Source: Rhizobium sp. LC145 (GTDB lineage: Bacteria > Pseudomonadota > Alphaproteobacteria > Rhizobiales > Rhizobiaceae). Taken from it: a stretch of 64,000 nt of DNA. Position 1 is the stretch's first letter. Every line of letters begins with the position of its first letter. The translations under genes were made by a program, and so were the position numbers. Under the pieces are notes generated by a model, which ran no database searches, had not been told where the DNA came from, and saw only the letters and a program-made list of their open reading frames with translations. Below, piece after piece: positions 9,731 to 18,727 of this stretch. The stretch lies in assembly GCF_001005825.1 (NCBI RefSeq), contig NZ_LBHV01000003.1, positions 62,001 to 126,000 on the forward strand, read 5' to 3'.

Positions 9731-9770
9731 TTCTCGGACCTTTTGACTGTTGCGGTTGGACAGGGGCCGG

Positions 9771-10286
9771 TCAGGCCACCTTGTCTTTCGACAGACCCAC
9801 GCGAAGATCGGTCGCCTGATAAATGGTTTCGCCGTCTGCCTTCAGCCAGCCGTCGGCGGTACCCAGCACCAGGCGACCACGCATGACGCGCTTGAAGTCG
9901 ATGCCGTATTCCAGCAGCTTCGTATGCGGACGGACCATGCCCTTGAACTTCACTTCGCCGGTCGAAAGCGCCATGCCGCGGCCTTCTTCACCCAGCCAGC
10001 CGAGGAAGAAACCGGTCAACTGCCACATGCCGTCCAGGCCAAGGCAGCCCGGCATGATCGGGTTGCCTTCGAAATGGCAAGGGAAATACCAGTCTTCGGG
10101 ACGCACGTCGTATTCGGCGCGAAGATAGCCCTTGTCGAAGGCACCGCCCGTTTCCGATATATCCGTGATTCGGTGTACCATCAGCATGGGCGGCAGGGGC
10201 AACTGCGCATTGCCAGGTCCGAACAGTTCGCCATGTGCACAGGCGAGGAGTTCTTCGTAGGTGAAGCTGGACTGTCTGGTTTCCAT
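9771..10286 (-). CDS. fabA: 3-hydroxydecanoyl-[ACP] dehydratase/isomerase FabA
   Basis: Dehydrates 3-hydroxydecanoyl-ACP and isomerises the product to cis-3-decenoyl-ACP, the branch point to unsaturated fatty acids. The hot-dog fold catalytic pair is His71 in [11 protein letters not shown] and Asp85 in LGLDGMWQL. The length of 171 residues is standard. It is the first gene of the fab operon and is divergent from irr across a 297-base intergenic region. Confidence 0.97.
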   Translation of the reverse strand: METRQSSFTYEELLACAHGELFGPGNAQLPLPPMLMVHRITDISETGGAFDKGYLRAEYDVRPEDWYFPCHFEGNPIMPGCLGLDGMWQLTGFFLGWLGEEGRGMALSTGEVKFKGMVRPHTKLLEYGIDFKRVMRGRLVLGTADGWLKADGETIYQATDLRVGLSKDKVA

Positions 10287-10583
10287 TAAATTTCCTGTAC
10301 CCCCTCTTGCCGTCGCCCCGAAGCTTTAGAGCAAGATCGGCAGAAAATGAAGCTCGACGATAGCCAGGCTCCACCCGAAGGGCGGGGCGGAGACCTTGCC
10401 CACTCAGGTCCGCATATAGGAAGCCATCGATGCAAACCAGAGGCAAAGTGCCCAAATAACGCGTTTTTAGCCGCCGCCGGCCCGAGCTGCCCCTTGCGAA
10501 CTATTGAAAGCGCCTGCCGTAAAAGTTATATCCGAAAGTCAAGATACAACGTAACCCTCGGGATTCAGGAGCTCACCGGCACT
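10287..10583. promoter_or_regulatory. Divergent fabA / irr promoter region
   Basis: This 297-base region drives fabA leftward and irr rightward. An upstream extension of the irr frame through it is open but lacks conservation with Irr proteins, so I treat it as non-coding. I saw a clear promoter for irr but no convincing iron-control-element palindrome. Confidence 0.5.
10504..10532 (+). promoter_or_regulatory. Candidate sigma-70 promoter of irr
   Basis: TTGAAA (10504-10509) and TATATC (10527-10532) are separated by exactly 17 bases and lie 52 bases upstream of the irr ATG. Confidence 0.5.
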
Positions 10584-11000
10584 ATGGCAGAAGCCGCCAC
10601 CGACATCGAGACGAGACTGCGCGATTGCGGGCTGCGTCCGACGCGTCAGCGCGTAGCGCTTGCCGATCTCCTGTTCGCGAAGGGAGACCGCCACCTGACG
10701 GTCGAGGAGCTCCATGAGGAGGCTCAATCGGCCGGCGTTCCGGTTTCGCTGGCGACGGTCTACAACACGCTGCATCAGTTTACCGAAGCCGGTATGATCA
10801 GAGTGCTCGCCGTCGAGAGCGCCAAGACCTATTTCGACACCAATGTTTCCGATCACCACCATTTCTTCGTGGAGGGCCGAAACGAGGTGCTCGATATTCC
10901 CGTCAGCAATATCGCGATCGGAAATCTGCCTGAGGCTCCCGAGGGCATGGAAATAGCCCATGTGGACGTCATCATCCGCCTGAGGGAAAAAAGGGCCTGA
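10584..11000 (+). CDS. irr: Fur-family iron response regulator Irr
   Basis: A 138-residue transcription factor of the Fur superfamily that in rhizobia senses iron through haem status and controls iron-uptake and haem-related genes. The N-terminal winged helix contains LRPTRQRVALADLLF and VSLATVYNTLHQF, and the dimerisation part carries SDHHHFF, the histidine run characteristic of Irr. The start at 10584 gives MAEAATDIETRL. The AGGAG upstream is about 12 bases away, which is long. Irr next to fabA is a known rhizobial neighbourhood. The gene converges on the next one with only 6 bases between stop codons. Confidence 0.93.
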   Translation: MAEAATDIETRLRDCGLRPTRQRVALADLLFAKGDRHLTVEELHEEAQSAGVPVSLATVYNTLHQFTEAGMIRVLAVESAKTYFDTNVSDHHHFFVEGRNEVLDIPVSNIAIGNLPEAPEGMEIAHVDVIIRLREKRA

Positions 11001-11006
11001 CGGTCC

Positions 11007-11657
11007 TTACCTATCCCGGTTCTTCAATGAATCCTCCGGAAGTCTTCCGGGCCGCGGCTTGTAGCGCGGCAAGGTCCAGCCGTAGTGGATCGCGCCGCCG
11101 CGTAGCCCGAATGCGACCGTGACTCCCAGCGCCAAGCTTAGATATTCCGGTAGGCCAAGCGCCTGGCCGGCTGTGAAGCCGCATGCGCCGGCAAGCGCCG
11201 CGGTGATATAGATTTCCGGCCGAAGCAGCACGGAAGGCTCGTGGGCAATGAGATCGCGCATGATGCCGCCGAAAGTCGCGGTGAGCGCTCCCATGATAAT
11301 GGCGATGGTCGTGGAGCCGGTGGCGGCAAGTCCTTTGTCCGCGCCAATGACGCTGTAGGCGGCAAGCCCCACGGCATCGAGCCAGATCAGCAGCCGATAG
11401 CGTGACTCTACCCGATGGGCCGTGAAGAACAGGAGGATACCTATCAGCACACAGACGAGGATATGGGTGGGATCGTCCACCCAGAATACCGGATTTAAGC
11501 CGAGCACAAGATCGCGCACGGTTCCGCCGCCGAGCCCGGTCATGGCCGCGAAGAACAGAAAGCCGATGAGATCGAGCTGTTTTCGAGAAGCTGCGAGCGC
11601 GCCCGTCGCGGCGAAGACAGCAATCCCCGCATAATCGAGAACCGTCAGCAGGAACAT
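11007..11657 (-). CDS. UPF0126 / TRIC-like inner-membrane protein
   Basis: A 216-residue integral membrane protein with about six or seven hydrophobic segments and an internal duplication marked by two glycine-rich motifs, AMTGLGGGTVRDL and ALTATFGGIMRDL. These are the hallmarks of the UPF0126/YicG family, related to trimeric intracellular cation channels, although the bacterial substrate is not firmly known. The start at 11657 is supported by GGAAGGGAG upstream. The nine codons before it look non-coding. It stands alone between irr and a secreted protein gene. Confidence 0.85.
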   Translation of the reverse strand: MFLLTVLDYAGIAVFAATGALAASRKQLDLIGFLFFAAMTGLGGGTVRDLVLGLNPVFWVDDPTHILVCVLIGILLFFTAHRVESRYRLLIWLDAVGLAAYSVIGADKGLAATGSTTIAIIMGALTATFGGIMRDLIAHEPSVLLRPEIYITAALAGACGFTAGQALGLPEYLSLALGVTVAFGLRGGAIHYGWTLPRYKPRPGRLPEDSLKNRDR

Positions 11658-11760
11658 TTCAGTCTCCCTTCCAAACGCGAGCAAGCGTCGCGCAAGTGCG
11701 CGGCCGTAGCATACGCATCGCCAGCCATGCCCGTCATCCGGGGCGGCCAGCTTTAAACAG

Positions 11761-12258
11761 ATGAAATTTCGAGGAATGACCGCCGTGAAGAAGTTTTTGG
11801 TCGTCGCCCTGTACCTGGCCGCGCTCGTCTTCGTTCCTGCCAGCTCATTTGCCCAGCAGCAGTTGCTGAGCGATCCGGAAATCTACGAGAAGGATCACTT
11901 CCGCCAGCAATGCGGGACGGCCGATTTCGGCCCCGATTTCATCAGGCGCTTCGACATCAACAACGATGGCATTATCGATGCGGTGGCCAATCATGCCGAA
12001 CTCACCTGCAACGGCGCGAAAGGCTCTGCCTGCGATGAGGACGGCTGCCCCTATAATTTCTATCTTCAGGCCAAGGAGGGCGGCTACTTCATGATCGCCA
12101 CAGCCCGGATCTACGGCTACGACTTCGTCAAATATTTCGGCAACATGGTTTTCATGTTGAAGATGCACCCGCGTTTTTGCGACCGGACCGACACGGAGCC
12201 CTGCGTGATGCGCGTTCGTGTTCGCGGCGGCCGCTTCGTCACCATCTCCAAGAAGTGA
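11761..12258 (+). CDS. Secreted hypothetical protein with an EF-hand-like loop
   Basis: A 165-residue protein of unknown function. An N-terminal signal peptide (basic MKFRGMTAVKK, hydrophobic core, ASSFAQ cleavage region) directs it to the periplasm. The mature part has the calcium-loop-like DINNDGIIDAVAN, in which positions 1, 3, 5 and 9 are acidic or Asn but position 12 is not Glu or Asp. It also contains six cysteines that could form disulphides. The loop resembles non-canonical EF-hand or dockerin-type loops. The stop codon is 4 bases from the converging ydcF-like gene. Confidence 0.7.
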   Translation: MKFRGMTAVKKFLVVALYLAALVFVPASSFAQQQLLSDPEIYEKDHFRQQCGTADFGPDFIRRFDINNDGIIDAVANHAELTCNGAKGSACDEDGCPYNFYLQAKEGGYFMIATARIYGYDFVKYFGNMVFMLKMHPRFCDRTDTEPCVMRVRVRGGRFVTISKK

Positions 12259-12262
12259 GACC

Positions 12263-13051
12263 TCAGCGCGGGAAGATCTGGTCGATGCGGCCGGTCAGGT
12301 AATAGGCGAGAAGTCCGATCCATTCGCGCATGGCGGTCGCGGTGAGTTGCGCATTGGATGTCGGTTGGGTGAAATCGGGCGAAAGCGTCGCGATGCCGCT
12401 TGTGCGGTAATCGGTCGGCCAGGGAGTGACCGATATGCCCGCCTTGCGGAAGAGACCCATCGCCCGCGGCATATGGAAGGCGGAGGTCACGAGCAGGCAA
12501 TCGCTCAAGTCCTCCCGCGCCAGCAGTTCCGAGGTCTGTCGCGTGTTCTCGTAGGTCGTGCGCGACGCGTTCTCCTTGACGAGCCGGTCGGGCGAGATGC
12601 CGAAGGCGGCGAAGAAGCGTTCAGAGGCTTCCGATTCACCCTCGTACTCGCCGCTGAGCGATCCGTCGCCGCCCGAAACCAGGATACGGGCCTGCGGATA
12701 TTTGAGCGCAAGCCGCAATGTCTCGACGTAACGATCGGCGGCCTGGTTGAATTCCGTGCCGCCGCGGGAGGTTGTCACCTCGTTTTCGAGCGCTCCGCCG
12801 AGCACAATGATGCAGGAAAGCTCGGCGGGATCGGCGGATGGCTTTGCAAAGCGGTTTTCCAGAACCTGAAGGGCGACCGCCCCGCTGGTCGTATAGAGTG
12901 TCACGAAGAGCACGAGTGCTGCCAGCAGCGATGCGGCGCCGGAGAATTTACGCCAGCCGAAAAAGCCGAGAAGGGCGGCAAGAACGGCAAGCAGGAATGC
13001 GATCGAGAGCGGCTGGGCGACGAGCCAGAAGATTTTCGAGATCAGGAACAT
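12263..13051 (-). CDS. YdcF/ElyC-like DUF218 membrane protein
   Basis: A 262-residue protein with two N-terminal transmembrane segments (about 13-33 and 38-60) followed by a DUF218 domain. Signature pieces are IIVLGGALENE, ILVSGGDGS, ENASRTTYENTRQT and LLVTSAFHMPRA. The E. coli relative ElyC affects cell-envelope (peptidoglycan or lipid carrier) biogenesis, and SanA and YdcF share the fold. The exact reaction is unknown. It may be transcribed after the flavoprotein gene 49 bases upstream on the same strand. Confidence 0.85.
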   Translation of the reverse strand: MFLISKIFWLVAQPLSIAFLLAVLAALLGFFGWRKFSGAASLLAALVLFVTLYTTSGAVALQVLENRFAKPSADPAELSCIIVLGGALENEVTTSRGGTEFNQAADRYVETLRLALKYPQARILVSGGDGSLSGEYEGESEASERFFAAFGISPDRLVKENASRTTYENTRQTSELLAREDLSDCLLVTSAFHMPRAMGLFRKAGISVTPWPTDYRTSGIATLSPDFTQPTSNAQLTATAMREWIGLLAYYLTGRIDQIFPR

Positions 13052-13100
13052 GGCCGCCTGTGTCGCAGCCGGATACAGCCGATGTCAATGTGGCCGCCTA

Positions 13101-14306
13101 TCACCGTCGTGCGAGCCATGCCGCTATTCCGCGCGCCGCCGCACGCCCGGTGGCGAAACAGGCGGTGAGCAGATAGCCGCCGGTCGGCGCCTCCCAATCC
13201 AGCATCTCGCCGGCGGCAAAGAGGCCGGGCATGGCTTTCAGCATGTAGTTTTCGTCAATTTCGCTCCAGGCCACGCCACCGGCAGACGAAATGGCTTCCG
13301 CGATCGGACGGGGGCGAAGGAGTGGGATCGGCAGAGCCTTGATGAGTTTCGCGAGTTCTTCCGGGGGCATGCGATTGGCATCGGACACAAGCTCGCGCAG
13401 AAGAGCGGCCTTCACGCCTTCCAGCCCCGTCCGCTTGCGCAGCCGGTTGGAAAAGCTCGCCTTGGTATCCTGCCGCGCGAGATCGCGTTGAATGCGCTCG
13501 ACGGTGCGCCCTGGCATCAGGTCGAGAAGGAGCGAGGCCTGACCTCGCTCCGAAAGGCAATCGCGCAGCGCCGCCGAATGGGCGTAGACCAGGCTTCCCT
13601 CGACGCCATGCCTCGAGATCACGAATTCGCCCTGAAAGGTGCCCGCATTCGAAGTTGCGGCGACGGATTTCAGCGGTTCGCCGGCAAATCGTTCCCGGAA
13701 CGTCTCGCTCCAGGCGACATCGAAGCCGCAATTGGCGGGCTCGAGATCGCGGACCGCAATATCCTTTTCCCGGAGCCGGCCTACCCAGGCGGCATCCGAG
13801 CCCAGCTTCGGCCAGCTCGCGCCGCCGAGCGCGAGAAGCGTCGCATCCGGTCGCATGGTGATCTCACCGCCCGGCGTCTCGAAACGATAGCTGTTTCCGT
13901 CGAAACCGACCCAGCGATGACGGGTTTTCAGCGCCACGCCCTGGGCCTCCAGCCGCTTCAGCCATGCCCGCAGCAGCGGCGAAGCCTTCATGGCTTTCGG
14001 AAAGACGCGGCCGGACGTGCCGACGAAGGTTTCCGTGCCGAGGCCGGCGGCCCATTCCCGCACGTCGCTTGGGGTAAATGCCTCGAGGGAGGGCCGCAGA
14101 CGCTCAGAAGCCTTGCCGAAGCGCTCGGCGAATTTCAAGAACTCTTCCGAATGCGTGATGTTGAGCCCGGATTTTCCCGCGAGCAGGAATTTCCGCCCGA
14201 AGGTCGGCATCGCCTCGTAAACGGTGACGCCGAGGCCGGCGGCGGAAAGCACCTCCGCCGCCATCAGTCCCGCCGGGCCTCCGCCGATGATCGCAACCTG
14301 TTTCAT
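13101..14306 (-). CDS. HI0933-like FAD-dependent oxidoreductase
   Basis: A 401-residue flavoprotein with an N-terminal Rossmann motif [16 protein letters not shown], the FGRKFLLAGKSGLNITH motif typical of the HI0933/YhiN family, and a C-terminal FAD motif APTGGYLLTACFATGRAA. The family is predicted to act as a NAD(P)/FAD oxidoreductase, but no reaction is established. It begins 19 bases after the hydantoinase stop codon on the same strand, so it may be the second gene of that operon. That is a link by position only. Confidence 0.85.
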   Translation of the reverse strand: MKQVAIIGGGPAGLMAAEVLSAAGLGVTVYEAMPTFGRKFLLAGKSGLNITHSEEFLKFAERFGKASERLRPSLEAFTPSDVREWAAGLGTETFVGTSGRVFPKAMKASPLLRAWLKRLEAQGVALKTRHRWVGFDGNSYRFETPGGEITMRPDATLLALGGASWPKLGSDAAWVGRLREKDIAVRDLEPANCGFDVAWSETFRERFAGEPLKSVAATSNAGTFQGEFVISRHGVEGSLVYAHSAALRDCLSERGQASLLLDLMPGRTVERIQRDLARQDTKASFSNRLRKRTGLEGVKAALLRELVSDANRMPPEELAKLIKALPIPLLRPRPIAEAISSAGGVAWSEIDENYMLKAMPGLFAAGEMLDWEAPTGGYLLTACFATGRAAARGIAAWLARR

Positions 14307-14325
14307 GCCTTCCGGTTACGGCAGA

Positions 14326-17300
14326 TCAAGCGATTTTGCCATAGCCCCCTGCCGTCGGCGTCTGGACTGTAACAGCCTCGCCCGCTTCGATGACGGTCTG
14401 GGCGCAGCCGCCGAGCTCTTCGAACGTACCGTCGAGGCGCCGCACGGTGGTCCGGCCCAGCTCTCCTGCTTCGCCGCCCGCCAGCCCGTGCGGGCGGATC
14501 GTCCGGTGTGAGGAAAGAATGGCGCAATCCATCCTTTCCAGAAAGCGGATCGTGCGTTTCGTGCCGTTGCCGGCGGCGAATTCCCCCCTGCCGCCCGAAT
14601 TTTCCCGGATATGGAAATCTTCCAGCAGCACTGGGTAGCGCGTCTCGAGAATTTCCGGATCGGTGAGGCGCGAATTGGTCATGTGAACGTGCACGGCATC
14701 CGTGCCGGCAAACCCCGTCCCGTCGTTGAATTGGCCGGCCGGCGAGCCCGAGCACAGCGTTTCGTAATACTGGTAGATCTCGTTGCCGAAGGTCAGATTG
14801 TTCATGGTTCCCTGGCTGGCGGCCAGAGAGCCGAGCGCGCCGAACAGTGCATTGGTCACATGCTGGCTGGTCTCCACATTCCCGGCGACGACGGCGGCCG
14901 GATATTGCGGCTTCAGCATCGATCCTTCAGGCACGATGATGCGGATAGGTCTCAGGCAACCGGCGTTCATGGGAATCGAGCTTTCCACCATGACGCGGAA
15001 GACATAGAGCACGGCGGCGCGTGTGACGGGTTCCGGCGCATTGAAGTTGTTCTTCTGCTGCGGGCTCGTGCCGGTGAAATCGACGGTAGCCTCGCGCCTT
15101 TCGCGATCAACGCTGATCTTGACCTTGATCGTGCTGCCTTGGTCAGTGGAGTAGGAAAACTCCGCATCGCTCAGTTTCTCGATGACGCGACGGACGCTCT
15201 CTTCCGCATTATCCTGCACATGCCCCATATAGGCCTGCACCACGTCGAGGCCGAATTGCGCTATCATCTTGCGCATCTCGTATACGCCCTTCTCGTTGGC
15301 GGCGATCTGGGCGCGCAAGTCCGCGACGTTCTGGGCGACGTTGCGGGCCGGGTAGGGATGCTCGGAAAGGAGTTTCGTGATGCTCGCCTCGTCGAAACGG
15401 CCTTGGTCCACGAGCAGCACGTTGTCGAAGAGCACGCCCTCTTCATCCACTGTCGTGGCGAGCGGGGTCATCGAGCCCGGTGCAGTACCGCCGACATCCG
15501 CATGGTGGCCACGCGAGGCGACGTAGAAGAGGATGTCCTTGCCCCCACCATCGAACACTGGCGTCACGACGGTAATATCCGGCAGATGCGTGCCGCCGTT
15601 GTAGGGCGCATTCAGCGCGAAGACATCGCCGGGGCGAATCCTGCCCTTATTGGCGGCGATGACCGTCTCCACCGAACGGTCCATGGAGCCGAGATGCACC
15701 GGCATATGCGGCGCGTTCGCCACCAGCGCGCCACTGGCGTCAAAGACCGCGCAGGAGAAATCGAGCCGTTCCTTGATGTTGACCGAGGAGGCGGTGTTCT
15801 GCAGCGTCACGCCCATCTGCTCGGCGATCGACATGAAGAGATTGTTGAAGACCTCCAGCAGCACCGGATCGGCCTCTGTACCGATCGGCTTGGCGCGGGA
15901 AAGCGCCGCCACGCGGTTCAGCACGACATGATTGAGCCTGGTGATCTCGAAGGCCCAGCCGTCCTCCACCACGATCGTCTGGTGCGGTTCGATGATGAGG
16001 CATGGCCCGCTCGCGCGGGCACCGGGCTTGATGCCGCTTCGCTTGTAGACCGGCGCTTCGCGCCACGCGCCGCCGGAGAAGAATTTCGTCTCCTCCGCTG
16101 CGGCCGGTGCCGACGTTTCGAGCGGGAATTCCGGCTCGGCGGAATCGGCGCCGCCGCCGATCGCCTCGACTTCGTAAGCCTCGAAGATGATCTCGCGGTT
16201 CTCGAATATGAAGCCGAACTGCTTTCTATGCGCAGTCTCGAAGGCTGCGGTCATTTCGGCGGGGCTGCTCAAGGTGACGGGCAGGGTCGTGTCCGTGCCC
16301 TGATAGCGCAGATGCGCCCGGTGCAGAACGTCGGTATCGGCTTCGGAAACGCCTTGGCTTGTCATCTCTACCAGAACGCTGGCGGTAAGTTCCTCGCGGA
16401 TCGGGACAAGCGTTTCGAGTGCTTCCGCCAGTCCTTCGGAGATGGTGCGCTGGCGGGTGGCGCGGATATCGGCGAGCCCCATGCCATAAGCTGAAAGAAT
16501 GCCTGAGAACGGATGGATCAGCACGGTCGATATGCCGAGCGCATCGGCCGTCAGGCAGGCATGCTGGCCACCGGCGCCGCCAAAGGAGGTGAGCACATAT
16601 TGGGTCACGTCGTAGCCGCGCTGCACGCTGATCTTCTTCACCGCGTTGGCCATGTTCTCCACAGCGATGGCGAGAAAACCGTCGGCCACCTCTTCCGGCG
16701 TGCGGCCGTCGCCGATCACCTTCGCCATCTCCTCGAAGGCGGCCCGTACTGCGTCCGCATCGAGCGGCTGGTCGCGGTTCGGACCGAAAATCGACGGAAA
16801 GAGCTCCGGCGAGAGCTTGCCGAGCATGACGTTGGCGTCGGTGACGGTGAGCGGCCCGCCGCGACGATAGGCCTTCGGCCCCGGATTGGCGCCCGCCGAG
16901 TCAGGCCCGACGCGGAAGCGGCCATTTTCGAAATGCAGGATCGAGCCGCCGCCGGCTGCGACCGTATGGATCGACATCATCGGCGCGCGCATGCGCACGC
17001 CGGCGACTTCCGTTTCGAAGGACCGCTCTAGCTCGCCGTCGTAATGGGAGACATCCGTCGACGTGCCGCCCATGTCGAAGCCGATCATGCGTTCGAAGCC
17101 GGCAAGTCGGGAGGTTTCGACAGCGCCGACCACGCCGCCGGCCGGACCCGAGAGGATCGCATCCTTGCCCTGGAAGAGGCGCGCGGCGGTAAGCCCGCCC
17201 GAGGATTGCATGAACATCAGTTGCGGGCCGTTCTCTTCGTCGGCACCGAGTTCGCCCGCCACCTGGTCGACGTAGCGCCGCAGTATCGATGAGAGATAGG

Positions 17301-17940
17301 CGTCGACAACCGTCGTATCGCCCCGGCCGACCAGTTTGATGAGCGGCGAAACCTCATGACTGACGGAGACCTGGGTATAGCCGATCTCGCGGGCGATGCG
17401 GGCGACGAGCTGTTCATGAGCCGGGTAGCGGTAGGCATGTATGAAGACGATGGCGACCGCGCGAAGGCCGGCGTCGAACTGCTGTTGCAACTCCTTGCGG
17501 ATTGCCGCCTCCTCAGGGGCGGCTTCCACCGTGCCGTCGGCGCGCATGCGCTCGTCTACCTCGACGACAGCGGAATAGAGTAGTTCCGGTTTGATGATCT
17601 TCTTGGCGAAGATATCGGCGCGCGCCTGATAGCCGATAGCCAGCGCATCGCGGAAGCCGCGGGTAGTCACGAGCAGCGTCCGTTCGCCCTTGCGCTCGAG
17701 CAACGCATTGGTGGCGACGGTGGTGCCCATCTTCACCGCGCCGATGAGTTCGGATGGGATCGGCGCGCCCGCGGGTATGTCGAGCAGTTCGCGGATGCCA
17801 TGCACGGCGGCATCCCGATAGGCTTCGGGATTTTCGGAAAGCACCTTGTGCGCGGTGAGCGATCCATCCGGCTTGCGTCCGACGACATCGGTAAAGGTGC
17901 CGCCGCGATCGATCCAGAAATCCCATTTGCCGCTGCTCAT
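14326..17940 (-). CDS. Fused hydantoinase A/B (5-oxoprolinase-like)
   Basis: A 1204-residue cytoplasmic ATP-dependent hydrolase. The N-terminal HyuA half begins with the actin-like phosphate loop [10 protein letters not shown] and contains [14 protein letters not shown]. The HyuB half starts near residue 700 ([20 protein letters not shown]) and runs to GGYGKIA. The one-chain layout and length match eukaryotic-type 5-oxoprolinases (5-oxoproline to glutamate) more than two-subunit N-methylhydantoinases. The substrate remains uncertain. The start at 17940 has AAGAGGCGG upstream. An extended frame to 18000 lacks family similarity. It is divergent from a TRAP transporter that may bring in its substrate. 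Confidence 0.88.
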   Translation of the reverse strand: MSSGKWDFWIDRGGTFTDVVGRKPDGSLTAHKVLSENPEAYRDAAVHGIRELLDIPAGAPIPSELIGAVKMGTTVATNALLERKGERTLLVTTRGFRDALAIGYQARADIFAKKIIKPELLYSAVVEVDERMRADGTVEAAPEEAAIRKELQQQFDAGLRAVAIVFIHAYRYPAHEQLVARIAREIGYTQVSVSHEVSPLIKLVGRGDTTVVDAYLSSILRRYVDQVAGELGADEENGPQLMFMQSSGGLTAARLFQGKDAILSGPAGGVVGAVETSRLAGFERMIGFDMGGTSTDVSHYDGELERSFETEVAGVRMRAPMMSIHTVAAGGGSILHFENGRFRVGPDSAGANPGPKAYRRGGPLTVTDANVMLGKLSPELFPSIFGPNRDQPLDADAVRAAFEEMAKVIGDGRTPEEVADGFLAIAVENMANAVKKISVQRGYDVTQYVLTSFGGAGGQHACLTADALGISTVLIHPFSGILSAYGMGLADIRATRQRTISEGLAEALETLVPIREELTASVLVEMTSQGVSEADTDVLHRAHLRYQGTDTTLPVTLSSPAEMTAAFETAHRKQFGFIFENREIIFEAYEVEAIGGGADSAEPEFPLETSAPAAAEETKFFSGGAWREAPVYKRSGIKPGARASGPCLIIEPHQTIVVEDGWAFEITRLNHVVLNRVAALSRAKPIGTEADPVLLEVFNNLFMSIAEQMGVTLQNTASSVNIKERLDFSCAVFDASGALVANAPHMPVHLGSMDRSVETVIAANKGRIRPGDVFALNAPYNGGTHLPDITVVTPVFDGGGKDILFYVASRGHHADVGGTAPGSMTPLATTVDEEGVLFDNVLLVDQGRFDEASITKLLSEHPYPARNVAQNVADLRAQIAANEKGVYEMRKMIAQFGLDVVQAYMGHVQDNAEESVRRVIEKLSDAEFSYSTDQGSTIKVKISVDRERREATVDFTGTSPQQKNNFNAPEPVTRAAVLYVFRVMVESSIPMNAGCLRPIRIIVPEGSMLKPQYPAAVVAGNVETSQHVTNALFGALGSLAASQGTMNNLTFGNEIYQYYETLCSGSPAGQFNDGTGFAGTDAVHVHMTNSRLTDPEILETRYPVLLEDFHIRENSGGRGEFAAGNGTKRTIRFLERMDCAILSSHRTIRPHGLAGGEAGELGRTTVRRLDGTFEELGGCAQTVIEAGEAVTVQTPTAGGYGKIA

Positions 17941-17995
17941 GTTCCGCCTCTTATTGGAAACCGTTTTGGCAACGAAAACAGTTCGTCGATAAAAC

Positions 17996-18012
17996 GTCAA
18001 TGTTTAGTTGAC
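17996..18012. promoter_or_regulatory. 17-bp palindrome in the hydantoinase/TRAP divergent promoter
   Basis: GTCAA-TGTTTAG-TTGAC is an inverted repeat with two perfect 5-bp arms, located 55 bases upstream of the hydantoinase start in the 199-base divergent region. Its size suits a dimeric winged-helix regulator such as the one encoded at 21109. That pairing is a guess from proximity. Confidence 0.35.
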
Positions 18013-18139
18013 AGGAAAATGCCCATTGAAGCATCATGCCTGTCGAAAGGGCAAAAGGCCGTAAAGAGCCTGCCTGACAACGGCAACCGAGGGGAGCCGA
18101 TCATGATCTTATGCCGTGCATGTGCCGGGAGGACGTCGC

Positions 18140-18724
18140 ATGTCCTCCGTTGATCCGCGTCACAGCGTCCTGCCGGAATGGCTCCGAAAGTCGCTCGACG
18201 GCCTCTATCTCGTCTCCGGCTGGCTGGCCGGGCTTTTCCTGATTGCGATCTTTCTCATCATGCTGGCGCTTTCGGCCGGGCGTCCGCTCGGGATCGACGT
18301 GCCGGCGGGTGATGATTTCGCCTCCTGGTGCATGGCGGCAACCGCCTTCCTCGGCCTTGCGCATACGTTCCGATCCGGCGAGATGATCCGGGTCGGTCTG
18401 CTGATCGAGCGGATCAAAGGGCCCATGCGGCAAGTCATGGAAGTGGTCGCGCTGGCGATCGGCACCGCGGCCGTCATCTATTTCGCCTGGTACGCGGTCG
18501 ACATGACGCGGACCTCGTTCCGCTTCAACGATCTGTCCCAGGGTGTCATCGCGGTTCCCTTGTGGATCCCTCAGCTCGGCTTCTGTGGAGGGCTTGTCAT
18601 CCTGGCGATCGCCTTCGTGGATGAGCTTGTGCATGTGCTTTTCGGCGGCATGCCGCGATATGAGAAACCGGCGCCGGAAACCGCCGAGGAAGTCATCGAA
18701 CGCGCCATCCAGAGCGGGGCATGA
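18140..18724 (+). CDS. TRAP transporter small permease (DctQ family)
   Basis: A 194-residue inner-membrane protein with four hydrophobic segments (about 21-43, 60-78, 98-120 and 140-160), the standard DctQ layout. It partners DctM and a periplasmic DctP in sodium-driven uptake of organic acids. The start at 18140 has the strong ribosome-binding site GGGAGGA. It ends 3 bases before dctM. The cluster is divergent from the hydantoinase gene, suggesting a cyclic amide or carboxylated substrate. Confidence 0.9.
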   Translation: MSSVDPRHSVLPEWLRKSLDGLYLVSGWLAGLFLIAIFLIMLALSAGRPLGIDVPAGDDFASWCMAATAFLGLAHTFRSGEMIRVGLLIERIKGPMRQVMEVVALAIGTAAVIYFAWYAVDMTRTSFRFNDLSQGVIAVPLWIPQLGFCGGLVILAIAFVDELVHVLFGGMPRYEKPAPETAEEVIERAIQSGA

Positions 18725-18727
18725 TCG

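Noticed and set aside
8450-9886. Long open frame antisense to fabB (478 codons)
   Set aside because: fabB has its whole catalytic triad on the minus strand, and the plus frame is a compositional shadow.
10347-10583. N-terminal extension of irr by 79 codons
   Set aside because: The extension contains the irr promoter (TTGAAA-N17-TATATC) and does not resemble Irr proteins, which begin near the winged helix.
14611-16494. Long open frame antisense to the hydantoinase gene (627 codons)
   Set aside because: Same cause: high-GC codon structure of the real gene. The sequence is rich in Arg, His and Gly without motifs.
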